Shown: positions 6,282-14,578, numbered from the stretch's first letter. The stretch: DNA of 17,488 bases from Dehalococcoidales bacterium (GCA_028718465.1 JAQULX010000014.1:1-17488); one strand, 5' to 3'. Numbers and translations: made by a program. The notes: a model not told the origin generated them from the sequence alone.

Positions 6282-7142
6282 TCAGGCAGCTAGTAATCCG
6301 GCATAATACTCCCGGACGAAAATCGCAGGCGATAAGTATCCTAATCCAGCCTGTATTCTCTGCCGGTTATAATAGACCTCAATATATTCGGTAATGGCTT
6401 GCCGGGCCTCCTGGCGGGTCTGGAAATGACACTGATAAATCAATTCTTGCTTGAGCATCCCCCAAAAACTCTCCATCGGGGCATTATCATAACAGTTCCC
6501 TTTCCCACTCATAGAGACTTGGACGCCGTAGTGCTCCAGTAGCTGCCGGTATTCATAAGAGCAATATTGACTGCCACGATCAGAATGGTGCAGTAACCCC
6601 TGGGCCGGACGGTGGGCTTCCACCGCCCTTAAAAAACTCTGGCTGACCAGGTTCTTGGTCATTCGCTCTCCCATCGCATAACCGACAATTACTTTAGTAA
6701 AGAGGTCCTTATGCCCGGCTAAGTACAGCCACCCTTCATCCGTGGGCACATAGGTGATATCACTCAGCCACACCTGGTTCGGCTGCGTGGCCTGGAACTG
6801 TTGCTGCAGGAGATTTTCGGCTACCGGCAGGTGATGCTTTGAATAGGTGGTCGCCTTGAACTTCCGCTTTTGTTTACAGCGTATCCCCAGCCTGGTCCGA
6901 ATCTTTTTAATCCGGCAGATTCCTACTGTGACGCCATGTTTTGTTAGGTCCTGCTGGAGCCGCTCCGGTCCGCATAATTGCCGGGTCCGTTTATGGGCGG
7001 CCTTGATCTCCACCTCTAGTCTCAGCTCCTCCTGAGCGTGTTTCGATAACGGCCTATCTTGCCAGGCATAATAACCGCTGGTAGAGACCTTCAGCAGTCG
7101 GCTCATTAAGGGAAGGGGATATTGGTTCCGCATCTCCTTCAT
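6282..7142 (-). CDS. IS3-family transposase OrfB (DDE domain, 286 aa)
   Basis: This is the catalytic half of the IS3 transposase. The N-terminal part has the usual helical HTH_21-like segment (SRLLKVSTSGYYAW; residues about 13-60). The rve core carries D128 (WLSDITYV), D188 (HHSDRGSQY) and E224 (PMESFWG), the DD(35)E arrangement. The C-terminus YNRQRIQAGLGYLSPAIF is typical. ATG at 7142 shares one base with the orfA stop (TGATG). The active enzyme is normally the OrfAB fusion made by -1 frameshifting, and the orfB frame is open back to the A7 site in orfA. No internal stop or missing catalytic residue is seen, so the element may still be active. Confidence 0.93.
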   Translation of the reverse strand: MKEMRNQYPLPLMSRLLKVSTSGYYAWQDRPLSKHAQEELRLEVEIKAAHKRTRQLCGPERLQQDLTKHGVTVGICRIKKIRTRLGIRCKQKRKFKATTYSKHHLPVAENLLQQQFQATQPNQVWLSDITYVPTDEGWLYLAGHKDLFTKVIVGYAMGERMTKNLVSQSFLRAVEAHRPAQGLLHHSDRGSQYCSYEYRQLLEHYGVQVSMSGKGNCYDNAPMESFWGMLKQELIYQCHFQTRQEARQAITEYIEVYYNRQRIQAGLGYLSPAIFVREYYAGLLAA

Positions 7143-7456
7143 CAGCGCGTACCGGGCAGCGACTCCCTCGCAAAATAGGCCGCCGCTTTTTTTAGTATCT
7201 CATTCTCCATCTTCATTTGCGCCAATTGCTTCTTGGTGCGGGCTAATTCTATTTCAACTTCTGTTAGTGGCCGATAACTCTTACCTATCTCTGACAGTTT
7301 GCCGGATTTGGATGCCTTGACCCAATTGGCCAGGGTGGAAGTCGGCAAAGATAGCCGTTGGGCGGCTTCCGTCCAGGATAAATTTTCTTCTGTGACCAAC
7401 TTCACCGCTTCTTCTCGAAACTCTTTGGTATACCTTCCTTGGGGAATCCTTTTCAT
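7142..7456 (-). CDS. IS3-family OrfA (helix-turn-helix protein, 104 aa)
   Basis: OrfA provides end-binding by a helix-turn-helix (residues about 8-50: YTKEFREEAVKLVTEE and LSWTEAAQRLSLPTSTLANW), followed by a leucine-zipper-like helix (ELARTKKQLAQMKMENEILKK) for multimerisation. I placed the start at ATG 7456, with GGAGGT 7 bases upstream; a GTG nine bases earlier overlaps that site and is unlikely. A run of seven A residues on the coding strand (7187-7193) within the LKK codons is a -1 slippery site. Shifting there joins the frame to SGGLFCEGVAARYALMKEM and orfB. The layout is typical for the family. Confidence 0.9.
   Translation of the reverse strand: MKRIPQGRYTKEFREEAVKLVTEENLSWTEAAQRLSLPTSTLANWVKASKSGKLSEIGKSYRPLTEVEIELARTKKQLAQMKMENEILKKAAAYFARESLPGTR
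7187..7193 (-). promoter_or_regulatory. A7 slippery site for -1 frameshift (orfA to orfAB)
   Basis: The minus strand reads CTA AAA AAA GCG in the orfA frame. A slip of one base back gives AAA AAA AGC and an open frame through to orfB without a stop. This is the standard way IS3 elements make the fused transposase. Confidence 0.75.
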
Positions 7457-7504
7457 TATGAACACCTCCGTCTCTATTCTATTTTCCCTTGACTTTGGTG
7501 TCCA

Positions 7505-8413
7505 TTAAATCCATCTTACCCCAATTAGTTCTGTACGAACTCTATCCAATTGGATACCTGATTTTGTTAAAATTTGACTTGCTCTGCCTGTCTGTTCACG
7601 AAGCAGCCCTAATAAGAGGTGCTCCGGCAGAACTTGAAGGCTGCCAAGATTAGACGCTTCTTCTAGGCTAAAATCCATTGTCTTTTTAGCGTTATCATTT
7701 AGTGTTGTCTGATCGGAACTGGGAGCCTTTTCATCATTGATATGAAGTTCAGCTATACTATTTAGTTCTTCCATATTGACATTTAATTTATTTAGAATAT
7801 CAACAGCTGTGTTCGGAACTTTTCTGAGAATAGCAACAAGTAAATGTCCCGTTCCTATGTAATTCCCATGTAGAAGTTTTGCTAAGTCTTCAGCGAAGGA
7901 AAAAATTTCGCGAACTTCAGCAGAAAATTTATCTACCCCATTTGACTCATCTTGTGTGTTTGCAGAAACGTTACTTCTATCTGATTCAACAGGATTTCCG
8001 GTTTCAGAATCAAGTAATATACCTGCCTTATCCAAAACCTTTTCTTCCGCGTAGATCGGAACGTCAGTTCTAACAGCCATAGCCAGAGCGTCAGATGGAC
8101 GGCAATCTATGCAAATTGTTTCCCCATTGTTTTTAATAATGGTTTCGGCATAAAAAGTGTCATTTTCGAGCTTATTTATTACTACTGAGGAAATTATTGC
8201 TCCCACGGTGTCCATAACTGACACTAAAAAATCATGGGTCAAAGGCCTGGGAACTGATACACCCTGTATTTTAACAGCTATACAATCTGCTTCAGCGGGA
8301 CCAATCCAGATAGGCAGATATTTGATGCCTTGTTTTTCCTTCAAGATAACTACACGTTGATTGTTTTGTAGGCTGACTCTAATACTATCAATGATCATCT
8401 CGATTTCGGCCAT
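7505..8413 (-). CDS. Bifunctional nuclease (BFN/DUF151) and Clp-N fusion protein (302 aa)
   Basis: Residues 1 to about 140 are a BFN domain (DNase/RNase type first described in plants and found widely in bacteria), with the family signatures YLPIWIGPAEADCIAVKIQG, VPRPLTHDFL and DCRPSDALAMAVRTDVPIY. Residues about 160-300 are a Clp N-terminal domain with both helical repeats (IGTGHLLVAILR and VLPEHLLLGLLRE), as in ClpA/ClpC but without any ATPase module. The protein may therefore act as a nuclease or sensor that contacts Clp-type partners; this is inference. ATG at 8413 follows GAGGT by 6 bases. The stop codon at 7505-7507 directly abuts the IS3 end, so the native C-terminus may have been slightly altered. 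Last gene of the minus-strand cluster. Confidence 0.85.
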   Translation of the reverse strand: MAEIEMIIDSIRVSLQNNQRVVILKEKQGIKYLPIWIGPAEADCIAVKIQGVSVPRPLTHDFLVSVMDTVGAIISSVVINKLENDTFYAETIIKNNGETICIDCRPSDALAMAVRTDVPIYAEEKVLDKAGILLDSETGNPVESDRSNVSANTQDESNGVDKFSAEVREIFSFAEDLAKLLHGNYIGTGHLLVAILRKVPNTAVDILNKLNVNMEELNSIAELHINDEKAPSSDQTTLNDNAKKTMDFSLEEASNLGSLQVLPEHLLLGLLREQTGRASQILTKSGIQLDRVRTELIGVRWI

Positions 8414-8510
8414 ATCATTACCTCATAAATACGATAATTGGTATTTAAACCTTTATGAGCATTACTTGTTCGGAAAAAACAAGTGGGCAGATAATTCTTG
8501 TACCAAACTC

Positions 8511-8819
8511 TTATTGAGATTCGGCTGCTACTCCCTGTTTCATTACCTCGACAGATTTGTTCTCCAGAGTAAGAAGTATTATAAAACCAATCCAATTAAG
8601 CAAATTCAGAAACAAGAAGAATAGACTTCTACGTTTTTGTAATAGATACCATATCTCAGTGCCCAGAATTAAAATGCCTGCCAATACAAAGAGCCCGACC
8701 CATTTTAAAGTTATGCTGCCATTGGGTGGTGCCGAAAAATAACCCAAATAGAAAAGGAAGTTAGCTACTAACCATGCGAAAAATAGAGTTAAATTCAGAT
8801 GCTTTTTGAACCAACTCAT
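8511..8819 (-). CDS. Small three-helix membrane protein (102 aa)
   Basis: The product starts MSWFKKHLNLTLFFAWLVAN and has about three transmembrane segments at residues 8-27, 37-54 and 65-85, separated by short basic loops (LLQKRRS). The function is unknown to me; the opening resembles short uncharacterised membrane proteins of Chloroflexota. I chose ATG 8819 because AAAGGAGG lies 8 bases upstream; an upstream in-frame ATG at 8864 has no ribosome binding site and adds a hydrophilic leader. It is 54 bases from the transglutaminase gene and 97 bases before the BFN/Clp-N gene, all on one strand. Confidence 0.7.
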   Translation of the reverse strand: MSWFKKHLNLTLFFAWLVANFLFYLGYFSAPPNGSITLKWVGLFVLAGILILGTEIWYLLQKRRSLFFLFLNLLNWIGFIILLTLENKSVEVMKQGVAAESQ

Positions 8820-8873
8820 TTTTAGTTCCTCCTTTATATACCATTTATCGTTGAGCAGGTACATCCTGCTAAA

Positions 8874-10781
8874 TTAAGGATTAGTACCTGCCAAGACTTT
8901 ATATTCCAGCACGCCGTCATACGTGCCAAATTCGCCGCCTTTTCGGGCATAGATACTTAAAGTGTAAGTGCCCGGATTAGGGAATGTTGCGCTGATTAGA
9001 CATTGATTTCCCGATCGGCGTGCTGACGTGTATGTTTCTGGTAGCTCAACATTTCCCTGGCTTATTCGTGCCATTAAGTATGTATCATTGGGCACGGGAA
9101 AGGTCATGCTTAGGCTTCCTTTAGCATTGACGACAGATTGAGTATTGCTTCCCAGATTCAATCCGTATTTAAAGAAGTCTGAATGAACATATGGTAACGC
9201 AGAAAAGTCGCTCTTAGAAAAGGGTGTGCTTAGGAGTTGCCATTTGGAGTCTTCTGGTAAATGGTTGTAGATAAACTGATTCGGAGGAGTAAGGAAATAC
9301 GACTCATCGAAATCCCGGACAAACCTCTGCTGAATGATCGAGCCTGCACTCCAGGTGCTATCTATCAAATACCATCCACCATTTATTTTGACTCCATTCC
9401 AGGCATGATTTGTGGGCCCCGTAATCTGGTCACCGGCAGTGTAGCTGTAACCCTTAGCCCAACCGGTAATAGTAACGACTTCCAACCCGGCAGACTTAGC
9501 CAGGGCATTAAAAAGAGATGAATAACCTTGGCATACCGAGCTTCGACTGACAAGTACATCCACTGCGTTGGTACTCCCATATCTCCCAGTTAGATATGCA
9601 GAAAAATCATACGAAATATTTTGAGTAATCCAGCGATAAATTGCCCGGGTCTTTTCAAAGTCGTTCTTGGCTGGCTGTATCAGATAGTTCGCTAAAACGT
9701 TAACGGACTTCGCAGCAGAATCCGGCGTTCCAATAGCATATTGATCGATCGACTGGAATGCACTTCTGTCGATGTTTGAGGTTAGTCCAGGCGTAATAGC
9801 AGATGATAATGAAGCTACCGGAGAGGTTTTTACCGGGGTGCTAGATGAAGCTTGAACACTGGATGGGCTTACTGCTAATGGAGTTGATTTATTGACAGAG
9901 GTTACGGTCGATGTACCTGTCGAATTACTGAATTTCGAGCTTAAGAATGAGATTGAGGCATCTTTGTATGTCTCCATTGGTGCTACACCGGCAAAAGCCA
10001 AAATCAAAAAGAGAACGAATATAGAGAAAACTGTTAATTTCATGCTCGGCCAGCGCCAGCTATTTTTGGAAACTATCCTCCACATCCAAATGAAAAATAT
10101 AAGTTCTGCAATAAAGATGAGAATGCCGACCAACTGGTTATATATGAATTGGCGGGAAAATAGTTTGATGCCGGACCAGATGACAATTCCAAGCAGGGAT
10201 AAGATAGATAAATTTAATAACAATCTATAAAGCTTGCCGATGGTCTTTTGTTTCCGAGTAAAATAGTTAAACCATTTCTCTATGGAAAAAATGATGGAAA
10301 ATCCCAATAATGTCCAGAATGGGATAGGAATACCGATATAAATGCTTATCCCCAATCCCGCCAAGGAAACAATTACAACCAGTAATAAAGCTTTGAGCCA
10401 GTTTTGGTTGCCAAGCCTTATACCTTTGCGCCTTCTATTCTCATTGGTATTAGACCTTGTATAATGATCCTCTTTTTGGCTGGGTTTGATTTGTTGTTCT
10501 TTGGGGTAATTTTCACTGGCTTTAGAAGTATCTTCCGGAGATGAATATCTGTCGTAGGCGATATGTCTTATTTCATCTAATGATCTTCCTTTTATTTTGC
10601 ATTTAGGATTCAAGCATTCATATGTTTTCTCTCTGTTGTTGTACCAAACAGATTTTGCATAACACTTCGGGCAAACATCCAAATGAACATTATTTTTTCC
10701 TAGCCGTTTATTGGTACACTCTACACATGTGCAATTCGGCGGATGTTCACCTTTAATATAATCTCGATCTGATAATGGCAT
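8874..10781 (-). CDS. Membrane-anchored transglutaminase-like protein with N-terminal zinc ribbon (635 aa)
   Basis: The N-terminus has C17/C19/C22 in PPNCTCVEC, followed by a zinc ribbon (C37-x2-C40 and C56-x4-C61). A charged linker follows, then about five membrane helices (roughly 129-150, 152-168, 183-204, 212-233, 247-267). A Ser/Thr/Pro-rich stalk spans about 280-335. The transglutaminase-like domain (about 370-520) has a complete triad: C417 (VCQGYSS), H459 (NHAWNG) and D474 (LIDSTW). A beta-rich C-terminal domain (about 540-635) resembles the one found after bacterial KY-type transglutaminases. Five helices put the ribbon in the cytoplasm and the catalytic domain outside. It may cross-link or cleave envelope proteins; the substrate is unknown. 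It lies 40 bases after the 130-aa membrane-protein gene. Confidence 0.85.
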   Translation of the reverse strand: MPLSDRDYIKGEHPPNCTCVECTNKRLGKNNVHLDVCPKCYAKSVWYNNREKTYECLNPKCKIKGRSLDEIRHIAYDRYSSPEDTSKASENYPKEQQIKPSQKEDHYTRSNTNENRRRKGIRLGNQNWLKALLLVVIVSLAGLGISIYIGIPIPFWTLLGFSIIFSIEKWFNYFTRKQKTIGKLYRLLLNLSILSLLGIVIWSGIKLFSRQFIYNQLVGILIFIAELIFFIWMWRIVSKNSWRWPSMKLTVFSIFVLFLILAFAGVAPMETYKDASISFLSSKFSNSTGTSTVTSVNKSTPLAVSPSSVQASSSTPVKTSPVASLSSAITPGLTSNIDRSAFQSIDQYAIGTPDSAAKSVNVLANYLIQPAKNDFEKTRAIYRWITQNISYDFSAYLTGRYGSTNAVDVLVSRSSVCQGYSSLFNALAKSAGLEVVTITGWAKGYSYTAGDQITGPTNHAWNGVKINGGWYLIDSTWSAGSIIQQRFVRDFDESYFLTPPNQFIYNHLPEDSKWQLLSTPFSKSDFSALPYVHSDFFKYGLNLGSNTQSVVNAKGSLSMTFPVPNDTYLMARISQGNVELPETYTSARRSGNQCLISATFPNPGTYTLSIYARKGGEFGTYDGVLEYKVLAGTNP

Positions 10782-10821
10782 GATCCATAACCTCCATGTG
10801 GTCGCAAAGAGCCATTGAAAG

Positions 10822-11214
10822 TCAGTTTCCTTCCTCTGCGCTGTTACTGGTTGATTTATTTACAAACTTCAGGACGAAAGTGGACCATTTTTCTTGAGCG
10901 CGAGCGCGCCCGCTAATCAAGCCGCTTAGGGTAAAAAAGATGCATAGGAGGTATATAACCACCAGAAAAGGTAACAAATATATTATTGTAATGTTGAAAC
11001 AGCCGCTGGAAAGGCGAGCCGAAATGACATGAATTCCGGTCCAAAAAGAGACATATGAACTGGAGCAATATTTCCAAACCAGAGCTAACACTCCAATACA
11101 AACTGCAATACTGGACATTACTGACACAGGGGACCATGATCCGAGTAATAAAAGCGGCCATAAGGTCACTATTGCTATTAACAGAACACCATAAGCTTGT
11201 ATAGGTATCGGCAT
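10822..11214 (-). CDS. Small membrane protein (130 aa)
   Basis: I do not recognise the family. About three hydrophobic helices are visible: residues 7-25 (AYGVLLIAIVTLWPLLLLGS), 29-50 (VSVMSSIAVCIGVLALVW) and 75-100 (ITIIYLLPFLVVIYLLCIFF). A basic, soluble C-terminal tail of about 28 residues follows. ATG at 11214 follows GGAGGA closely. It sits between the DUF4328 gene (107 bases upstream) and the transglutaminase gene (40 bases downstream), so it may be an accessory membrane subunit of either. A different open frame on the same strand (10913-11161) lacks the ribosome binding site. Confidence 0.65.
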   Translation of the reverse strand: MPIPIQAYGVLLIAIVTLWPLLLLGSWSPVSVMSSIAVCIGVLALVWKYCSSSYVSFWTGIHVISARLSSGCFNITIIYLLPFLVVIYLLCIFFTLSGLISGRARAQEKWSTFVLKFVNKSTSNSAEEGN

Positions 11215-11321
11215 ATGTCCTCCGCTTTATTTTTTATTCTGGAAATTTCTATTCACACTTTCATATCGTGAATTCAATTTGAACGCCAATTTTAGAGTCA
11301 AAATTTGCATAAGATTCTGCT

Positions 11322-12038
11322 TTAATTGTTTGTAATCGGAACAACTCCTTGTTCGTAATTAATGACCTGTCTGTTTTTTATTTCTTGAATTTGATTGATG
11401 TTTTTTACCATGATAATGGTTATGATAATTCCTACGACGTCTATGGCATCGGAGACTATATAAAAATATGTTGAGGTAAGTAATTCAGAGGCGGTTTCGC
11501 CTTTTAATACAATCCTTAGAGCAATTTGTGACAGAATATTTGAAATTAAGAAGAAAGCCCACCACCATCCAATAATGCTTGAAGATGTTGATTTCAACGG
11601 TGTGGCTTCATCTAACCCGGAATTGCTTACTTTCCAAATCTCAGAAACCACTTCATATGGACGAAAAAGGCTCATAATCGGAACAAAAAACCATCCCACA
11701 GCCCACCCTGGTGTGAACCTTAAACCAAACGCATTAAAAGAAGTGAGATTCTTATACGCTCTATGTATCCAAACTAGAAATACTATTCCGGAGATAATAA
11801 AGAGAGCGGTCTGGGAAAACCCAATCACAGCTTGCCTAGTATCATTTGCTGCAGCCTCTGACTGGGTAATTATTCCTCCATTCATTGCTCTATGTAACAG
11901 ATCAGCTTGCGCATATCCGGAAATAACTGCCACAATATCTAGAATCGCTAATATGACAAATATCCACATTACCCAAATAGATAATCCATTTAAGGAAGAA
12001 AAGAAGTTCCTTCGTTCAACAATTACATTCTGTTCCAT
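11322..12038 (-). CDS. DUF4328-family membrane protein (238 aa)
   Basis: The sequence carries the hallmark of DUF4328 proteins: LRFTPGWAVGWFFVPIMSLFRPYEVVSEIW, followed by a tryptophan-rich WWWAFFLISNILSQ helix. Six or so membrane segments are visible (about 18-40, 75-95, 115-130, 158-178, 190-212 and overlapping the end). The family's function is unknown; members are membrane proteins, often beside signalling or envelope genes. ATG at 12038 follows GAGGTT by about 5 bases. The length is typical. It lies 75 bases downstream of the putative lipoprotein gene, and the whole cluster is co-directional, so a shared envelope role is likely. Confidence 0.8.
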   Translation of the reverse strand: MEQNVIVERRNFFSSLNGLSIWVMWIFVILAILDIVAVISGYAQADLLHRAMNGGIITQSEAAANDTRQAVIGFSQTALFIISGIVFLVWIHRAYKNLTSFNAFGLRFTPGWAVGWFFVPIMSLFRPYEVVSEIWKVSNSGLDEATPLKSTSSSIIGWWWAFFLISNILSQIALRIVLKGETASELLTSTYFYIVSDAIDVVGIIITIIMVKNINQIQEIKNRQVINYEQGVVPITNN

Positions 12039-12113
12039 TTATAACCTCTTTAGCAGAAATATAAGCCACTAGGATAGCCAATAATCTATCTGGAAAAAGA
12101 GTTTTTATCCGGA

Positions 12114-13316
12114 TCACCACCGAATATCATAATCATCTACCACAAAGTTTTTATCAGTTATCCTCTCAGATTTGAAAATATTTTCATCAGGCTCTGGGAG
12201 CAGACTAAATGAATAATCTTGACTAACCATATTTTGTAGAGAATTAAGATAAGTGTCTATAGTGTATAAAGTAACCGGTGAAAATGGAACCGGTGTGATA
12301 AATACCGGTGTAGGAATTGAAAAAGTAGGTATTGTAACATAGTTAGGATTTATGAAATATTCCTCTATGTAGAAAAGCTCGTCAGGATACTCTTCAGATT
12401 CAGTTTGAAAAGAATTCAATTTAGCATTAAAATTTTGAACCTGTGCATTGTATTGGTCTTTATAGCCATTATATTGATGGATACGGCTATCTACTTCATC
12501 TAACAGTGAATTATACTTTGCATCTATTTGCGCTTGTGACATAGCAGAATCGTAAATACTGATCTTAGGATCTTCTGCGAAATCGATCAATTTATCAATT
12601 TTTGAACCTAGTTTATCAAGCGCCTCTTTGTTCTTATCAACGATATTCCCAAATTCGCTAATATATTCGCCATAATCCCAATTTGTATATGTATTACCAA
12701 GGTACTTTACGTACCATGCATATTCACTTGAGACAGCATATTTCACAGATAAAAGACCTACTCGTTCACCATTTTTAAGATATACTGCTTGTAACCGATT
12801 TTCTTCATCACTTATTTTTACATCTTTTGGAAGGATATATAAAAAAGCAATTCCTTTATCTAGGGTATTTACAGCGACGCAGTAGTTCAGATTTCCATTT
12901 GCGCCTAATTTCGAAGTTATTTTAACCAAACCGGCTGCCACTCCCTTGCTAATAAGTTTATCTCGAAAAAGTGTCATGGATTCTTCATCCGAATGATTAA
13001 CGCTTGATAATGGCAGTACATCGCTTATTAAAGGAGTGGCAATATCAACCAAATTGCTCCAATAGAGATTTGCTGTCTGCTTAGATTTCGATGGTGAAGG
13101 CGATTCTGCACTACCAAGGTTACCGTTCGGGGTTGGTGTAGTTGATAGCCTGGTATTATCAGGATTAGAAGTTGCTACCGGAGCTAAATTCGATGGACTC
13201 ACAGTCGTATCTTCTGTTTGCCGGGTGTAAACAGACGCTGGTGGGGCTGATGAACATGAAACGGACACTAATATTAATATTAAGAATAAGCCGGTCAGGC
13301 TAATAATGGTTCTCAT
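12114..13316 (-). CDS. Putative exported lipoprotein with proline-rich linkers (400 aa)
   Basis: The N-terminus MRTIISLTGLFLILILVSVSC is a signal peptide ending at C21; the lipobox is imperfect (Ser at -3), so lipidation is likely but not certain. Residues about 22-80 are a Ser/Thr/Pro-rich stalk. The core (about 85-215) has an alpha/beta pattern (FRDKLISKGVAAGLVKI; NYCVAVNTLDKGIAFLYI) reminiscent of transglutaminase-like folds, but the usual Cys and His are not in the expected places. A helical, probably coiled-coil region follows (about 225-310), then a PTFSIPTPVFITPVPFSP segment. ATG at 13316 follows AAGGGG by 7 bases. Function unknown. Alternatively, it may be simply a surface protein with no enzyme activity. 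Confidence 0.65.
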   Translation of the reverse strand: MRTIISLTGLFLILILVSVSCSSAPPASVYTRQTEDTTVSPSNLAPVATSNPDNTRLSTTPTPNGNLGSAESPSPSKSKQTANLYWSNLVDIATPLISDVLPLSSVNHSDEESMTLFRDKLISKGVAAGLVKITSKLGANGNLNYCVAVNTLDKGIAFLYILPKDVKISDEENRLQAVYLKNGERVGLLSVKYAVSSEYAWYVKYLGNTYTNWDYGEYISEFGNIVDKNKEALDKLGSKIDKLIDFAEDPKISIYDSAMSQAQIDAKYNSLLDEVDSRIHQYNGYKDQYNAQVQNFNAKLNSFQTESEEYPDELFYIEEYFINPNYVTIPTFSIPTPVFITPVPFSPVTLYTIDTYLNSLQNMVSQDYSFSLLPEPDENIFKSERITDKNFVVDDYDIRW

Positions 13317-13405
13317 GCAATTTCCCCTTCATTTAGGTTTATTCCTCAAATAGATACGATGCAAATTACAAAATCAACCGCGTGCCATGGCTTAGAAATA
13401 TTTCA

Positions 13406-14578
13406 TTATGCCTGTTTTATTCTTGCCGAGGAAGACCTATATTCCGACATTTTATCAAGACGCTGTTGCAGAAATTTCATATCAATTTTGTTAACAGCCT
13501 TGCGAAACCAAGATTTAGACTGTTCAATGTCTCCTGATGCCAGATTGCATAATCCTAAATAATAAAAGAGCCTGAAATCTTCGATGCCCTTCTCAATTGC
13601 ACCTTTGAACCTTTCGATAGACTTGTCATATTTCCCAAGATAATAATATGCTATGCCTGACAAAAGAATATTTGAACTGCTCAAATATTTACGGTCTTCG
13701 GTTTTCATATAAAGTTGCTTGTCAGATTTTCTCTCATCGTGTGAAGGAGACTCGTTATCAATTTTATCTTCAGGTTCGATATATTCAAGCGCACGTGAAA
13801 AATCATTTCTTTGGAAATAGAAATCTATCAATTGATCTCTAGCTTCTTCGAGTTCTGGATACATATTCAAAGCCTTTTTATATTCCTCAATTGCTGAAGA
13901 TGGATCATTCGATGAAATTTTAATTCCCTCTAAATAATGGATATAAGCCGATAGCTTTCTTTTATTGCGGAAATATCTGATTTTATAATTCGTCATCCAA
14001 AGAGAATACACGAGGTTGTCAAAAAATTGAGTTATTTTATTATGAGATGCGATATTTTCTCCAGAGATGTTCTCAGTTGATTTTAACTGTTCATTGGTTT
14101 TTATAAGATACAACTCACAGAGAAAAAGAAGCCGGCTCTGAAATTCCGCATTTACATTTATGATTTCTGTCTTTAGTCGCTTATAAGCCTCAACATTATG
14201 CTGTTTGGCTAAAATGGAGAGGTTACGAAGGCACCGTGTCAAGATGTTGTTGGGATCAATCGACAAGGACTTTTCTAGTGCGTGAATAGCCTCACCGTAC
14301 ATCCGATTATCATAGTGAATTCTGCCAAGGAACATATAATATACAGAATTCGTGGGATTCAAACCAATAGCATTTTGTATTGTGACGATTGCTTTATCAT
14401 ATTCATTCTTATCGGATAAAGCTAACGCCTTATGCAATAATATTCCGCCGTTGTTTGGGCTCAATATGAGTGCCTGATCAAATACCCTAAGAGCCTCATC
14501 TAACCGGCCTTTAGATGCAAAATCTTGGCCTTTGGAAAACAAGAGATCGGATTTAATTAACCTAATTATTCTTGTCAT
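13406..14578 (-). CDS. Tetratricopeptide-repeat protein (390 aa)
   Basis: Repeated 34-residue helical units are visible: FSKGQDFASKGRLDEALRVF, ALSDKNEYDKAIVTIQNAI, FLGRIHYDNRMYGEAIHALE near the N-terminus, SAIEEYKKALNMYPELEEAR in the middle, and YYYLGKYDKSIERFKGAIEK and YLGLCNLASGDIEQSKSWF near the C-terminus. A less regular region of about 100 residues separates the two TPR groups. There is no signal peptide, so it is probably a cytoplasmic protein-binding scaffold. I chose ATG 14578 (MTRIIRLIKSDLL) with AAGGTGG 5 bases upstream; a start at 14656 would add 26 residues without a good site. With the Hsp70-like and short TPR genes nearby, a co-chaperone role is plausible but unproven. Confidence 0.8.
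   Translation of the reverse strand: MTRIIRLIKSDLLFSKGQDFASKGRLDEALRVFDQALILSPNNGGILLHKALALSDKNEYDKAIVTIQNAIGLNPTNSVYYMFLGRIHYDNRMYGEAIHALEKSLSIDPNNILTRCLRNLSILAKQHNVEAYKRLKTEIINVNAEFQSRLLFLCELYLIKTNEQLKSTENISGENIASHNKITQFFDNLVYSLWMTNYKIRYFRNKRKLSAYIHYLEGIKISSNDPSSAIEEYKKALNMYPELEEARDQLIDFYFQRNDFSRALEYIEPEDKIDNESPSHDERKSDKQLYMKTEDRKYLSSSNILLSGIAYYYLGKYDKSIERFKGAIEKGIEDFRLFYYLGLCNLASGDIEQSKSWFRKAVNKIDMKFLQQRLDKMSEYRSSSARIKQA

Larger units (their letters stand above)
6266..7504 (-). mobile_element. IS3-family insertion sequence, 1239 bp
   Basis: The ends are an 11-bp perfect inverted repeat, TGGACACCAAA at 6266-6276 and TTTGGTGTCCA at 7494-7504. It contains overlapping orfA and orfB with an A7 frameshift site, the standard IS3 layout and size. 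No 3-4 bp target duplication is visible (left flank ATAG, right flank TTAA), which hints at a deletion or recombination after insertion. The right end touches the stop codon of the BFN/Clp-N gene. Confidence 0.9.

Noticed and set aside
8854..8891. Small inverted repeats (GCAGGTAC with GTACCTGC; AGCAGG with CCTGCT) after the transglutaminase gene
   Set aside because: No U-run follows and the right-hand arm overlaps the coding end, so a terminator is not supported; a weak RNA structure only.
11273..11301. Possible internal promoter (TTGACT) before the 130-aa membrane-protein gene
   Set aside because: The hexamer is good but the base pattern at the expected -10 distance (ATTGAA) matches the consensus poorly.
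11575..12072. Long open frame on the strand opposite the DUF4328 gene
   Set aside because: The DUF4328 signature on the other strand is unmistakable; the opposite frame has no recognisable features.
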